Counted from the stretch's first letter, positions 15,072 through 22,436 are shown. The stretch: DNA of 27,799 bases from Anaerofilum sp. (GCA_020024115.1 JAHHUF010000013.1:1-27799); one strand, 5' to 3'. Program-made: numbers and translations. Notes: generated from the sequence alone by a model not told the origin.

Positions 15072-15110
15072 GACAAAAAATCGCTCGATTTTTTGAAAAT
15101 TCGAGCGACT
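15072..15110 (-). terminator. Terminator of the NERD-domain gene
   Basis: On the minus strand TCGCTCGA (15108-15101) pairs with TCGAGCGA (15088-15081), followed by TTTTTTGTC. It starts only 7 bases after the stop codon at 15117. Confidence 0.88.
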
Positions 15111-15116
15111 TCATGT

Positions 15117-15761
15117 TTATTTTTCCAAAGCTGCACTCAATGCCTTTGTCACAGCATCAATGTCCACTTTTTTGTCATCGGTGTACTTATCTTTGAGCAG
15201 CATTGCCGAAAAATCTTTCAAACGATGCACCGGAGTGGAACGAGGCACAATCAATTCGGTTGCGTTGTTGGGGAACACACAAACAGCCTCAACCGGCACG
15301 CTTTTAATTTTGTTGTCAAACAACACTTCTCGCACCAAGCGTGCTTCAGCTTCTGCCTGATTCAAAGGATTCTTAAATTCAACACGACCTTTGCTGGTAG
15401 TCTGCACCCATTTTTCGTCCTTTTCATTGCCATAGACCTGCCCATAATACCCAACAGAACGAACTGCCAATACTCCAAAAGTGCCAACAACAATTACATC
15501 AAAGTCAGCCACCGCCGTTCCATGTGCGATTTTGCCCGGCACAATGACTTCATACCCATTGCGAGATGCAAAACTTTTGGCTGCACGAATCACTTTGCCA
15601 CTGTCTTCTTCACGCCCCTGTGGAGCGTCTAAGGTAGGCTGTTTAGCAGGTTTTACTTCTTTCACTTGTTTGCTTTTGACAAATTTATACCAGTTAATTC
15701 CAACCAAAACAACCACAATCAAAATAGTAACTATAATAAATTCTACTGTTTTTGAATCCAA
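15117..15761 (-). CDS. Membrane-anchored NERD-domain protein with altered active-site motif
   Basis: 214 residues. One N-terminal membrane helix (about 8-25) is followed by a basic linker and a nuclease-related (NERD) domain from about 50 to 150. The acidic residue and strand of the family are seen in ADFDVIVVGTFGVLAV (85-100), then GYYGQVYG, a tryptophan (W118), and NPLNQAEAEARL (131-142), all in family order. The usual E-x-K of the restriction-endonuclease-like core is replaced by A-V-R at 99-101, so nuclease activity is doubtful. Start is TTG at 15761: GAGGAG lies 9 bases before it and no in-frame ATG occurs near the N-terminus. A good promoter is at 15794-15822. It is a single-gene unit. 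Confidence 0.82.
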   Translation of the reverse strand: MDSKTVEFIIVTILIVVVLVGINWYKFVKSKQVKEVKPAKQPTLDAPQGREEDSGKVIRAAKSFASRNGYEVIVPGKIAHGTAVADFDVIVVGTFGVLAVRSVGYYGQVYGNEKDEKWVQTTSKGRVEFKNPLNQAEAEARLVREVLFDNKIKSVPVEAVCVFPNNATELIVPRSTPVHRLKDFSAMLLKDKYTDDKKVDIDAVTKALSAALEK

Positions 15762-15793
15762 AAGCCAACTCTCCTCTATTATATAATGTTTTT

Positions 15794-15822
15794 ATTATAG
15801 CAAATATACACCAAAGAAACAA
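15794..15822 (-). promoter_or_regulatory. Promoter of the NERD-domain gene
   Basis: On the minus strand TTGTTT (15822-15817), 17 bases, TATAAT (15799-15794), about 33 bases before the TTG start. Confidence 0.7.
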
Positions 15823-15889
15823 CACTGCCCAATATAAAATGCAGCAATTGAACAGGCTGCTGTTATTTTGATGCAAAAATGCAATGTAC

Positions 15890-15930
15890 TGAAAAAACAA
15901 AAACGGCAAGTCAAACCTGACCTACCGTTT
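15890..15930 (-). terminator. Terminator after tRNA-Ser
   Basis: On the minus strand AACGGTAGGTCA (15929-15918) pairs with TGACTTGCCGTT (15913-15902) with two G-U pairs, followed by TTTGTTTTTTC. It begins 3 bases after the encoded CCA. Confidence 0.85.
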
Positions 15931-15932
15931 TT

Positions 15933-16020
15933 TGGCGGAGAGTTAGGGATTCGAACCCTAGGTGGGTTGCCCCACACAGCATTTCGAGTGCTGCACCTTC
16001 GACCACTCGGACAACTCTCC
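15933..16020 (-). tRNA. tRNA-Ser, anticodon CGA
   Basis: Minus-strand cloverleaf of 88 bases including an encoded CCA. The acceptor GGAGAGT pairs with ACTCTCC; the anticodon stem CAGCA/TGCTG encloses loop CTCGAAA, giving anticodon CGA (reads UCG). The long variable arm GTGGGGCAACCCAC is typical of serine tRNA, and the T-arm has GGTTCGAATCC. It has its own promoter and terminator. Confidence 0.96.
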
Positions 16021-16038
16021 ACTTGTGATGCAATTTGT

Positions 16039-16067
16039 ATTATACCAAATCCCATTGTTTCCGTCAA
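16039..16067 (-). promoter_or_regulatory. Promoter of tRNA-Ser
   Basis: TTGACG (16067-16062 on the minus strand), 17 bases ending TTTGG, then TATAAT (16044-16039). The tRNA begins about 18 bases downstream of the -10. Confidence 0.9.
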
Positions 16068-16081
16068 GGAATACTTTGGAT

Positions 16082-16118
16082 ACAAAACAAAAAGGCTGTA
16101 AGCAAAACTTACAGCCTT
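16082..16118 (-). terminator. Terminator after tRNA-Arg
   Basis: AAGGCTGTAAG/CTTACAGCCTT, a perfect 11-bp stem with a 5-base loop (16092-16118), followed on the minus strand by TTTGTTTTG. It starts 2 bases after the CCA of tRNA-Arg. Confidence 0.92.
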
Positions 16119-16120
16119 GA

Positions 16121-16197
16121 TGGTGCGCTGGAAGGGATTCGAACCCCTGACCTTCTGGTTCGTAGCCAGACACTCTATCCAACTGAGCTACCAGCGC
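16121..16197 (-). tRNA. tRNA-Arg, anticodon ACG
   Basis: 77 bases with encoded CCA. The acceptor GCGCTGG pairs with CCAGCGC; D-arm TAGCTCAGTTGGATAGAG; the anticodon stem CTGG/CCAG encloses loop CTACGAA, giving ACG, normally edited to ICG by TadA to read CGU, CGC and CGA. The T-arm is GGTTCGAATCC. Confidence 0.97.
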
Positions 16198-16217
16198 TCG
16201 TCCGTGGGACGCTTATT

Positions 16218-16246
16218 ATAATACCACCCCACCGACAGAATGTCAA
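16218..16246 (-). promoter_or_regulatory. Promoter of tRNA-Arg
   Basis: Perfect TTGACA (16246-16241 on the minus strand), 17 bases, TATTAT (16223-16218), running into a second overlapping TATAAT. It is the strongest promoter in the window. Confidence 0.92.
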
Positions 16247-16276
16247 CCCTTTTTTAAATTTTTTTCAAAAAAAGTT

Positions 16277-17350
16277 TTATCCTCCAATTGGAACAGTCCA
16301 ACCATTTTCATCCGGCAACTTGCCCCACTGAATTCCTGTCAAGGTATCATACAGTTTTTGGGTGAGTGTTCCAATGGTTCCATTGTGGATGATTGCAGTT
16401 TCGTTTTCATAAACAAGCTCACCCACTGGGCTGATAACTGCCGCTGTGCCTGTGCCAAACACTTCTTCCAATTTGCCCTCTTGCGCAAACTTCATCACAT
16501 CTTCAATGGCAAGACGGGTTTCGTGTACTTCCAGCCCCCAAGACTTCATCAGCTCAATGCAGCTCATGCGAGTGATGCCGGGCAAAACAGTGCCACAGGT
16601 AGGTGCAGTGTAAATTTCGCCATCAATTTTGAAAAAGATGTTCATGCTGCCCACTTCTTCCACATAGCGACGCTCCACACCATCCAGCCACAGCACTTGA
16701 CTGAATCCCAGCTTATGCGCTTTTTCGCTGGCAATAATGGAAGCTGCATAGTTTCCGCCGCATTTAATATAGCCTGTTCCACCCGGAGCTGCACGGGTGT
16801 ATTGGTCTTCTACATAAATGCGCACAGGGTTGATGCCCTCGGCATAGTACGCTCCGGAAGGGGAGGCAATAATGATAAATTGATACTCTGCCGATGCTTT
16901 CACTCCCAGCATCGCCTCGGTTGCAATGGTAAAAGGACGAATGTACAAACTGGTGCCGTCTGAATGGGGAACCCAGTCACAGTCCACCTCTACCAAAGCC
17001 TTGACCGCCTGCACAAAGTCCTGCTCGGAAATGGGGGGAATGCACAAACGCTCATGGGTAGACAGCATACGCTGTGCATTTTTTTCGGGGCGAAACAACT
17101 GCACTTTGCCATCTGCACGGCGATATGCTTTCATCCCTTCAAAACACTCCTGTGCATAATGAAATACCAAAGCCGATGGGTCTAAGGTGATGGGGGAATA
17201 GGGCTGTACACGGGCATTATGCCATCCCTTTTCTTGGTTATAGTTCATCATAAACATATGGTCTGTGAAAATTTTGCCAAAGCCCAGCTGGGTTTCGTCA
17301 ACAGGTTTTTGTTTTGGGTGGTTGGTTTTTTCAACTTGAATATCTAACAT
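16277..17350 (-). CDS. ilvE: Branched-chain amino acid aminotransferase
   Basis: Cytoplasmic PLP enzyme of fold type IV that interconverts leucine, isoleucine and valine with their 2-oxo acids using glutamate/2-oxoglutarate. The 357 residues match the long bacterial/eukaryotic BCAT subgroup. Motifs: YAQECFEGMKAYR (65-77), FRPEKNAQRM, SLYIRPF, GGTGYIKCGGNYAAS with the PLP lysine K196, VEEVGSMNIFF (230-240) and the phosphate-binding GTGTAAVISPVG near the C-terminus. The ATG at 17350 starts MLDIQVEKTN; its ribosome site is weak, with GAGGGA about 14 bases upstream and GTAAAG nearer. It has its own promoter at 17406-17434, followed by a small ACACTG/CAGTGT hairpin in the leader (17378-17394). I see no T-box consensus. 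Confidence 0.97.
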   Translation of the reverse strand: MLDIQVEKTNHPKQKPVDETQLGFGKIFTDHMFMMNYNQEKGWHNARVQPYSPITLDPSALVFHYAQECFEGMKAYRRADGKVQLFRPEKNAQRMLSTHERLCIPPISEQDFVQAVKALVEVDCDWVPHSDGTSLYIRPFTIATEAMLGVKASAEYQFIIIASPSGAYYAEGINPVRIYVEDQYTRAAPGGTGYIKCGGNYAASIIASEKAHKLGFSQVLWLDGVERRYVEEVGSMNIFFKIDGEIYTAPTCGTVLPGITRMSCIELMKSWGLEVHETRLAIEDVMKFAQEGKLEEVFGTGTAAVISPVGELVYENETAIIHNGTIGTLTQKLYDTLTGIQWGKLPDENGWTVPIGG

Positions 17351-17405
17351 AAATACTTTACACTTCCCTCATTGAACACTGTCAAATCAGTGTCTATTTG
17401 CATTT

Positions 17406-17434
17406 ATTTTACTGGTTCTTTCGTGTTTTGACAA
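17406..17434 (-). promoter_or_regulatory. Promoter of ilvE
   Basis: TTGTCA (17434-17429 on the minus strand), 17 bases, TAAAAT (17411-17406), about 55 bases before the ATG. The short ACACTG/CAGTGT hairpin lies in the resulting leader. Confidence 0.75.
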
Positions 17435-17448
17435 TGGACAAATCCCCA

Positions 17449-17471
17449 AAAATCAAACAAAATCCTGTTTG
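17449..17471 (-). terminator. Weak terminator of the amidase gene
   Basis: CAAACA (17471-17466 on the minus strand), loop GGATTT, TGTTTG (17459-17454), then ATTTTT. The stem has only 6 pairs but sits immediately after the stop codon. Confidence 0.4.
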
Positions 17472-19481
17472 TTATTTTTCATTGATTTGTGGTTTTTTCC
17501 CTTGTAATGTATCTTCAACCGCTTTTGAAATGGCATAAGCTGTTTTGGCGATTCCCTCTGCATCGGCACAACTGGAATATTCCGCAGGGTTTGGGGTAAA
17601 TCCGATTTCCAGCAAAACAGCAGGACAAATATCAGAACGGGTCACATAAAAATAATTATACTTTTCCCCTCGATTGTCTCTTTGCAGAAAACGGCTGACG
17701 GTGTCTGCTAAATTTTGTGCCAATAATTTTCCTGATGGATAAAAATAGTAGCACTCAACGCCATGAACTTCATTGACATTTTTTGTCAAAGGAATACTGT
17801 TATGATGCAATGCAATGAACAGGTCGGGCTTTGTTTGCCGAAGCTGTCGGTTGCGTTCTTCCAAGGTGTAAAATACATCTTCCTCTCTGCTCATAAGAAC
17901 AATCGCTCCAAGCTGCTCCAAACGCTGTTTTGCTGCAAGGGCAACCCCCAAATTGAGGTCTTTTTCGGTTGGGCCATCTGCTCCCATTGGCCCCAAGGCA
18001 CCCAAATCATCCAAACCATGCCCGGCATCTAACAAAATTGTAATGCCTTCCAATGGCAGCGTTGGATTTTCAGTCAGTTCTGGTGTGGCTTTGAGAATAA
18101 TTTCAGCTGCATTGTCTGCATAGTCTACACTCCAACCCCAAAGTGCATTTTGCGGAAAATCAAACCGCAAAATCAGCCCATTTTCTTTTTGCTCAAAGGT
18201 AACTGTTTGTGCCATACCTGTTTCAGTCCAAAGAGAACCATCCAACACTGCACCACTCAAAAACAGACTCAAAGAATCCTCTGTGCGGTTTGCTGCCACC
18301 AAAGGAGTTCCACCCTCAAAACGAAAAATACTGTTTCGCCCTTCTTTCCGAAAGTTGGCTGCTGTAAGCTGCTGGGAAGATGTCTCTTTCAACGGCTTAC
18401 AATCCTTTGCCAAAATCCATCCGCTATTGATGCGATAAGCATGGGTTTGCTTTTTTCCTCTTGTAAATTCTACCGATTCTTCCACCTGTGCAACTGCTCC
18501 CTGATAGACAGTTTGCAAAATGGTGTCATCATCCTCATAGTTCGACAGCAAACTGGCAAGGGGAGAGGTAATTTGAATAAACTGCCCTGCTTCCAATGCT
18601 TCTGAACTATCTGGTACAGGGTCTTTGGGTGTCCAAGTGCCTTCTTTGGGTTTGGTGCGTGTAATGATAAGCGAAGCTGTCTGCCCCTCTTGTGTTGCAA
18701 TGATTGTATTTTCCCCTTCCTGCAAGGGTACAACAACGCCCCAAAATCCCCCTTTCTGCACCTCCACAGGCTGCTCATTAACCAACAGAGGAAGGGCAGG
18801 GTCAGCCATACCTGCCACAAAATGCTGCTCTGCTGTGGTTTTCTGGTCAGGCAAAGGAAGCCCAATAGATAAAACAGGTGATGGGGTAAGAGTTGTTTGA
18901 GGGATAACAGGGGGGCTTTGCAATTGTTGACACAAAACGATATGATTCTGACCATCGGTTCCTGCTGTCACCGGAATCATTGGTGTTGCCTGTGCCCAAA
19001 GGCTATAAAATTCTGCCCCTGATTCATCCGGCAATACAATTTGCTGCAAGCCCTCTGTTTGAGGAGGATAAATTTTTAATTCATTGTCTGATATATCAAT
19101 TCCACAAAATCCAGAAATGGGATACTTCTTTGTCAAAGAATCTTTTTCTTTTGGTTCTGTTTGCGTATTCAATGCCACTACAAATCCCAAATTTTGTTTT
19201 GCTGTCTGCTTTGCAACCTCACCAAACAATTTTTTATCTTGTATGGGAGCATCCCAAAGCAAGCTGTTTGCACCTGCATTTTTAGCATCAGCAAAAAGTC
19301 GGTCTAGCTGTGGGGCTTTTGAGTCTAATTGCTGAACAAAAGAATCTGTAATGCGATATAATGCTTGCACCTGCTGAGCTGTGACAGCCGCCTGTGGAGA
19401 TGGCAAAAGCGCAATGACTGCGGCTACAACAATCAGCACCAACACCGCTAAAACAGAAAAAAACAATGGCATTCGTTTCAT
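17472..19481 (-). CDS. Membrane-anchored N-acetylmuramoyl-L-alanine amidase with a large N-terminal extension
   Basis: Cell-wall hydrolase of 669 residues. An N-terminal signal anchor (5-27) places it outside the membrane. Residues about 480-655 form an Amidase_3 zinc domain that cleaves the lactyl-L-alanine bond of peptidoglycan: LLDAGHG with zinc H488, PTEKD with E506, ALHHNS with H560, and the catalytic E625 in LLEIGFTPNP. All four are present. The preceding 450 residues are not a cell-wall repeat I know. The first part (40-160) looks like a piece of a TIM-barrel glycosidase-like fold, and about 225-285 like a bacterial Ig-like strand domain (GGFWGVVVPLQEGENTI). The ATG at 19481 has a perfect AGGAGG 8 bases upstream. 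It is a single-gene unit; its own promoter is not clear to me. Confidence 0.9.
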   Translation of the reverse strand: MKRMPLFFSVLAVLVLIVVAAVIALLPSPQAAVTAQQVQALYRITDSFVQQLDSKAPQLDRLFADAKNAGANSLLWDAPIQDKKLFGEVAKQTAKQNLGFVVALNTQTEPKEKDSLTKKYPISGFCGIDISDNELKIYPPQTEGLQQIVLPDESGAEFYSLWAQATPMIPVTAGTDGQNHIVLCQQLQSPPVIPQTTLTPSPVLSIGLPLPDQKTTAEQHFVAGMADPALPLLVNEQPVEVQKGGFWGVVVPLQEGENTIIATQEGQTASLIITRTKPKEGTWTPKDPVPDSSEALEAGQFIQITSPLASLLSNYEDDDTILQTVYQGAVAQVEESVEFTRGKKQTHAYRINSGWILAKDCKPLKETSSQQLTAANFRKEGRNSIFRFEGGTPLVAANRTEDSLSLFLSGAVLDGSLWTETGMAQTVTFEQKENGLILRFDFPQNALWGWSVDYADNAAEIILKATPELTENPTLPLEGITILLDAGHGLDDLGALGPMGADGPTEKDLNLGVALAAKQRLEQLGAIVLMSREEDVFYTLEERNRQLRQTKPDLFIALHHNSIPLTKNVNEVHGVECYYFYPSGKLLAQNLADTVSRFLQRDNRGEKYNYFYVTRSDICPAVLLEIGFTPNPAEYSSCADAEGIAKTAYAISKAVEDTLQGKKPQINEK

Positions 19482-19624
19482 GCAAGTTCCTCCTGAACCA
19501 AAACAAAATTTTTCGCTTTAAAACATCCCAAAAAACGACAATTTTTTTGGATTTATTGTATCATATTTCGCAAGCCATGGATAGTATATTCATTTTAAAG
19601 ATATGCTGCAAAAATAAAGATATA

Positions 19625-19653
19625 TTCCAATTTAAAACAAGATATGGTATATT
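19625..19653 (+). promoter_or_regulatory. Candidate promoter of the MYG1-fusion operon
   Basis: TTCCAA (19625-19630), 17 bases, TATATT (19648-19653), leaving about 100 bases of leader. The -35 is poor. Confidence 0.4.
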
Positions 19654-19763
19654 GAAACATAGCAATCAGTTTTTATCTGCTTTTGAGAATGGTCTGAACC
19701 AATGCTCTCCAAAGCGACAACACAACAGCCATTTTGGCGTTTACAGAAAGAGGGAATGATTTG

Positions 19764-20600
19764 ATGAAACTGCCTGCACACGCATTTACTCATGGAGGCA
19801 AATTCCATGCAGATGATGTTTTTTCCGCTGCGCTGCTGCGGATTATTCGCCCCGATATTCAAATTCAGCGTGGATTCCATGTTCCTGAAAATTTTGAAGG
19901 CATTGTGTTTGACATTGGGGATGGTATGTTTGACCATCATGCAATCGGCAGCCCTGTACGCTCAAATGGTAACCCCTATGCAGCATTTGGCTTGTTGTGG
20001 CAGGTGTTTGGCCCTGAACTGGTGGGCAAAAAGGGGGCAGAGTGGCTTGATGAGCGTTTTGTTCAGAATTTGGATTTGAATGACTGCACCGGTGCAGAAA
20101 ACGCTCTTGCAGATGCTATTGGCAGCTTTAACCCTGTTTGGGACTCACAGGAAAGCAAAGATGACTGTTTTTTCCGTGCAGTGAATTTTGCACAAACAAT
20201 TTTAGAAAACCGCTTGGAAGAAGTCCGTGCTGTTCAGCGTGCAGAGGAGATGGTGGTAAAGGCTTTGCCCAATGTGCGGGATGGCATTTTGGTTTTGCCG
20301 CAATATGCACCATGGAAAACCCTTTTGCCTGCTGACAACAATATTTTGTTTGTGGTATATCCCAGCCAGCGAGGCGGCTATGCTGCACAGGGTGTAAATG
20401 ACCGCCAAACCAAAAAATTAAGAGTACCTTTCCCTCAGCAATGGGCCGGAATGCCCGAACAAGAACTTGCAGAGATTTCAGGTATTGATGACCTGATTTT
20501 CTGCCATGCCAGTCGCTTTTTAATTACTTCCAAAAGCAAAAGCGGTGCTTTGCAGGCGTGCCGTGCAGCCATTGCCGCTTGGAACGAGGAACAGACATGA
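19764..20600 (+). CDS. MYG1 family protein (UPF0160), predicted DHH-type 3'-5' exonuclease
   Basis: 278 residues. The family contains the eukaryotic MYG1 3'-5' RNA exonuclease; bacterial members are little studied. The metal-binding motifs are visible: FTHGGKFHADDVFSAALLR (8-26), corresponding to the H-x-F-H-x-D box, and FDIGDGMFDHH (49-59), the DHH box. The C-terminal half has PQYAPWKTLL and SQRGGYAAQGV. Length is close to bacterial UPF0160 proteins. The ATG at 19764 is preceded by AGAGGGA about 9 bases away; the earlier in-frame start at 19734 would come before the ribosome site. Its stop overlaps the next start by four bases (ATGA), so it is translationally coupled to the GIY-YIG/GNAT gene. 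Confidence 0.88.
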   Translation: MKLPAHAFTHGGKFHADDVFSAALLRIIRPDIQIQRGFHVPENFEGIVFDIGDGMFDHHAIGSPVRSNGNPYAAFGLLWQVFGPELVGKKGAEWLDERFVQNLDLNDCTGAENALADAIGSFNPVWDSQESKDDCFFRAVNFAQTILENRLEEVRAVQRAEEMVVKALPNVRDGILVLPQYAPWKTLLPADNNILFVVYPSQRGGYAAQGVNDRQTKKLRVPFPQQWAGMPEQELAEISGIDDLIFCHASRFLITSKSKSGALQACRAAIAAWNEEQT

Positions 20601-21415
20601 GTGCTTATGTATATTTGCTGCAATGCAAAAACAATTCACTCTATACAGGCTACACCACCGATGTGGCACAGCGTTTAAAAACACACCAAGAGGGAAAAGG
20701 GGCAAAGTACACCAAAAGTCACCTGCCTGTTGCGCTAGCATATTGTCAGCTTTTTCCTGACAAAAGCTGTGCCTTGCGGCAAGAGGCAAGAATCAAAAAA
20801 TTCAGTCGTACAAAAAAGTTGGAACTTTGCCAAAACTGGAGCAATGAAACTTTGCGGTTTGCCACAGGTGAGGACGGTAAAGCAATTCTGGAAATCTATC
20901 AATACTATGTAGAAAACAGTACCGCTACCTTTGCATATACACCCCCAAATTTGGAAGAATACCGCCGATGGGTTGAGCAAAGTGCTTTGCAATATCCTTT
21001 TCTTGTATTAGAACGGGACAAACGGATGATTGGTTTTGCTCATGCACACCGCTGGCGGGAGCGTGAAGCATTTGATTGGGCAGTGGAAACCAGCATTTAT
21101 CTTGCACCTGATGTAACAGGGGGCGAGCGTGGGGTGCGGCTGTATGGAACTTTGCTTGCTTTGTTACAAAAGCAGGGCATTTATCAGGCCTATGCTGTTT
21201 TGGCAAATCCCAATCCTGCCAGTGAGGCAATGCACCAAAAAATAGGATTTGTTCAGTTAGGAGCGCAGCCCTGCTGCGGCTGGAAACATGGACAATGGCA
21301 TGGCAAGACATTATGGGGCTACTGCCTGCGTGAGCCAAAGGGAGAACCAGCTCCAGTGATTCCCTTTTGTGAACTGGACAAAGAAAAACTTGCACAAATG
21401 ATGGAACATTGTTGA
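20597..21415 (+). CDS. Fusion of a YazA-type GIY-YIG domain with a phosphinothricin-type GNAT acetyltransferase
   Basis: 272 residues in two parts. Residues 1-80 are a UPF0213/YazA GIY-YIG domain: YVYLLQC, the SLYTGYT core (14-20), HQEGKGAKYTKSH, and the metal glutamate in RQEARIKKFSR (E63). Residues about 86-245 are a GNAT domain like phosphinothricin acetyltransferases: FATGEDGKAILEIYQYYVENSTATF, FLVLERDKRMIGFAHA, the CoA-binding turn ERGVRLYGTLL (177-187) and NPNPASEAMHQKIGFVQLG (204-222). The CoA loop is R-G-V-R rather than the common G-x-G-x, so acetyltransferase activity needs proof. The join at about 80-87 (LCQNWSNETLRF) has no stop or frame change. The ATG at 20597 overlaps the MYG1 stop. 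In Bacillus yazA is a free gene between yabB and rsmI; that place is empty here. Confidence 0.88.
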   Translation: MSAYVYLLQCKNNSLYTGYTTDVAQRLKTHQEGKGAKYTKSHLPVALAYCQLFPDKSCALRQEARIKKFSRTKKLELCQNWSNETLRFATGEDGKAILEIYQYYVENSTATFAYTPPNLEEYRRWVEQSALQYPFLVLERDKRMIGFAHAHRWREREAFDWAVETSIYLAPDVTGGERGVRLYGTLLALLQKQGIYQAYAVLANPNPASEAMHQKIGFVQLGAQPCCGWKHGQWHGKTLWGYCLREPKGEPAPVIPFCELDKEKLAQMMEHC

Positions 21416-21461
21416 TTGAACACAACAAGAGAACCATTAAAAAACAAACTTTCTATCATAC

Positions 21462-21505
21462 AAAGACAGCAGACAGAGAACAATATTCTCTGTCTGCTGT
21501 CTTTT
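21462..21505 (+). terminator. Strong terminator of the MYG1-fusion operon
   Basis: A perfect 19-bp stem (21462-21480 with 21486-21504) with loop CAATA, ending in CTTTT. It marks the end of the housekeeping-like part of the window. Confidence 0.92.
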
Positions 21506-21718
21506 AGGGCATATCTAAAAAACCAAACACCGCCTGCACAAGTTTATGCTTAGACAGTGCACCAAATAATGATACAGCCAATTTGTATCACAAAAAATGA
21601 AACAACATTCTTGGTGTATCATGTAGCAATTCCCCACCAATGTTTCAAGCATAAAAATCAGTTTTTACCAAAAAATATCAGAAAATTTCAAAACAGCAAT
21701 GAATCTGCTGAAAATTGC
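21506..21718. other. Gene-free stretch with a small TGATACA inverted repeat
   Basis: No ribosome site plus open frame on either strand. It holds TGATACA (21570-21576) and TGTATCA (21584-21590) as a perfect 7-bp inverted repeat with a 7-base centre, and a third TGTATCA at 21615. Nothing else is supported; no IS ends are recognised. Confidence 0.5.
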
Positions 21719-21747
21719 TCTACAAATTATATCAATCAAACTATAAT
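21719..21747 (+). promoter_or_regulatory. Candidate promoter of the truncated rnz gene
   Basis: TCTACA (21719-21724), 17 bases, TATAAT (21742-21747), about 35 bases before the ATG. Promoter and ribosome site are intact although the gene is not. Confidence 0.55.
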
Positions 21748-21781
21748 ATCTTTATTCATTATCATAAAAGGGAGTATATGG

Positions 21782-21889
21782 ATGTTAACAGTTTGTTTAG
21801 CAGGAACGAGCGGGATGCTGCCATTGGAGAATCGCTGGCTGACCTGCTGCTGGGTTGAAGATAATGGAAAAGCGATTCTGGTTGATTAA
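21782..21889 (+). pseudogene. rnz: 5' remnant of ribonuclease Z
   Basis: ATG at 21782, with AAAGGGAG about 7 bases upstream, opens a 35-codon frame that begins MLTVCLAGTSGMLPLENRWL and ends NGKAILVD before TAA. This matches the start of RNase Z/ElaC-type beta-lactamase-fold enzymes, which continue after I-D with the CGEGTQ segment and the metal motif HxHxDH. None of that follows in any frame here. The break falls directly at the GAT codon, and the convergent immunity gene ends only 13 bases away. I read this as a gene cut by a rearrangement, with the rest lost or elsewhere. A translated 35-residue peptide would not be an active nuclease. Confidence 0.7.
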
Positions 21890-21902
21890 TGAGTCATTTG
21901 CA

Positions 21903-22394
21903 TTATGTTTCATACTTGAAATATCCTAAAAAATACAGGTCAATCTTTTCGTGATGCACTTCTTTAATATCGCCGGTATATTGAAAATCATATAAAACAA
22001 CGGCTGTATTGCAGGAAAAAATTTGATGGCTGTCTAATGCTTTTACTTGCTCTAAAAATGAATTACAATCAGAAAATCCATCAAATAATTCTCCAAAATT
22101 CTTTGTATCACAGTTCAAAACATTTGCTTCCCGAAAATCTTCATCAAAGGACAATCCAAAATCATATTCAAATTGATTGAAAGTGCCATAGCTAAAACTT
22201 TCTTTCAATTCTTCTTTATACGGACGGGAGATATTACTGGGAAGAAACAGCTTTTTCCATATTTCCTGTTGCGTTGATTCCATATCGCTATCAAAATAGC
22301 TTGTTGTCAGATACTCGTCAACCACATCATAATCTTTGCATTTTCCTGTCCAAAGGGAAACATAGCCAGCTTTATCCTCATAGTCATAAATCAT
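21903..22394 (-). CDS. Imm22 (DUF4284)-type immunity protein
   Basis: 163 residues, cytoplasmic, acidic. It matches the Imm22/DUF4284 pattern: a start strand GYVSLWTGKCKDYDVVDEYL (10-29), then further on FNQFEYDFGLSFDEDFREANVL, the characteristic F-x-x-D-F-G...DEDF-x-EA segment, and FLGYF at the end. Imm22 proteins are predicted to neutralise toxins of polymorphic toxin or contact-dependent systems. No toxin gene is adjacent: the histidine kinase lies 42 bases upstream on the same strand. The insertion between the two motifs is longer than in the short members I recall. The ATG at 22394 has AAAGGAGA about 7 bases upstream. It could be an orphan immunity gene protecting against neighbours' toxins. 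Confidence 0.7.
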   Translation of the reverse strand: MIYDYEDKAGYVSLWTGKCKDYDVVDEYLTTSYFDSDMESTQQEIWKKLFLPSNISRPYKEELKESFSYGTFNQFEYDFGLSFDEDFREANVLNCDTKNFGELFDGFSDCNSFLEQVKALDSHQIFSCNTAVVLYDFQYTGDIKEVHHEKIDLYFLGYFKYET

Positions 22395-22436
22395 TTGGCA
22401 ATCTCCTTTCTAATTTATGGCTAACCTGCTTTTTTG

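Noticed and set aside
17351..17434. Possible T-box or attenuator in front of ilvE
   Set aside because: Only an 84-base gap with one 6-bp hairpin exists; no T-box bulge consensus and no antiterminator/terminator pair is seen.
21506..21590. Short minus-strand frame ending QAVFGFLDMP that resembles a protein C-terminus
   Set aside because: It is about 25 codons with no ribosome site, and an in-frame stop closes it upstream; no transposase homology could be recognised.
21570..21621. Three TGTATCA/TGATACA copies, also seen near 7041, 13541 and 19556
   Set aside because: A 7-mer of this composition is expected several times by chance in AT-rich DNA. The local pair is noted only as a feature.
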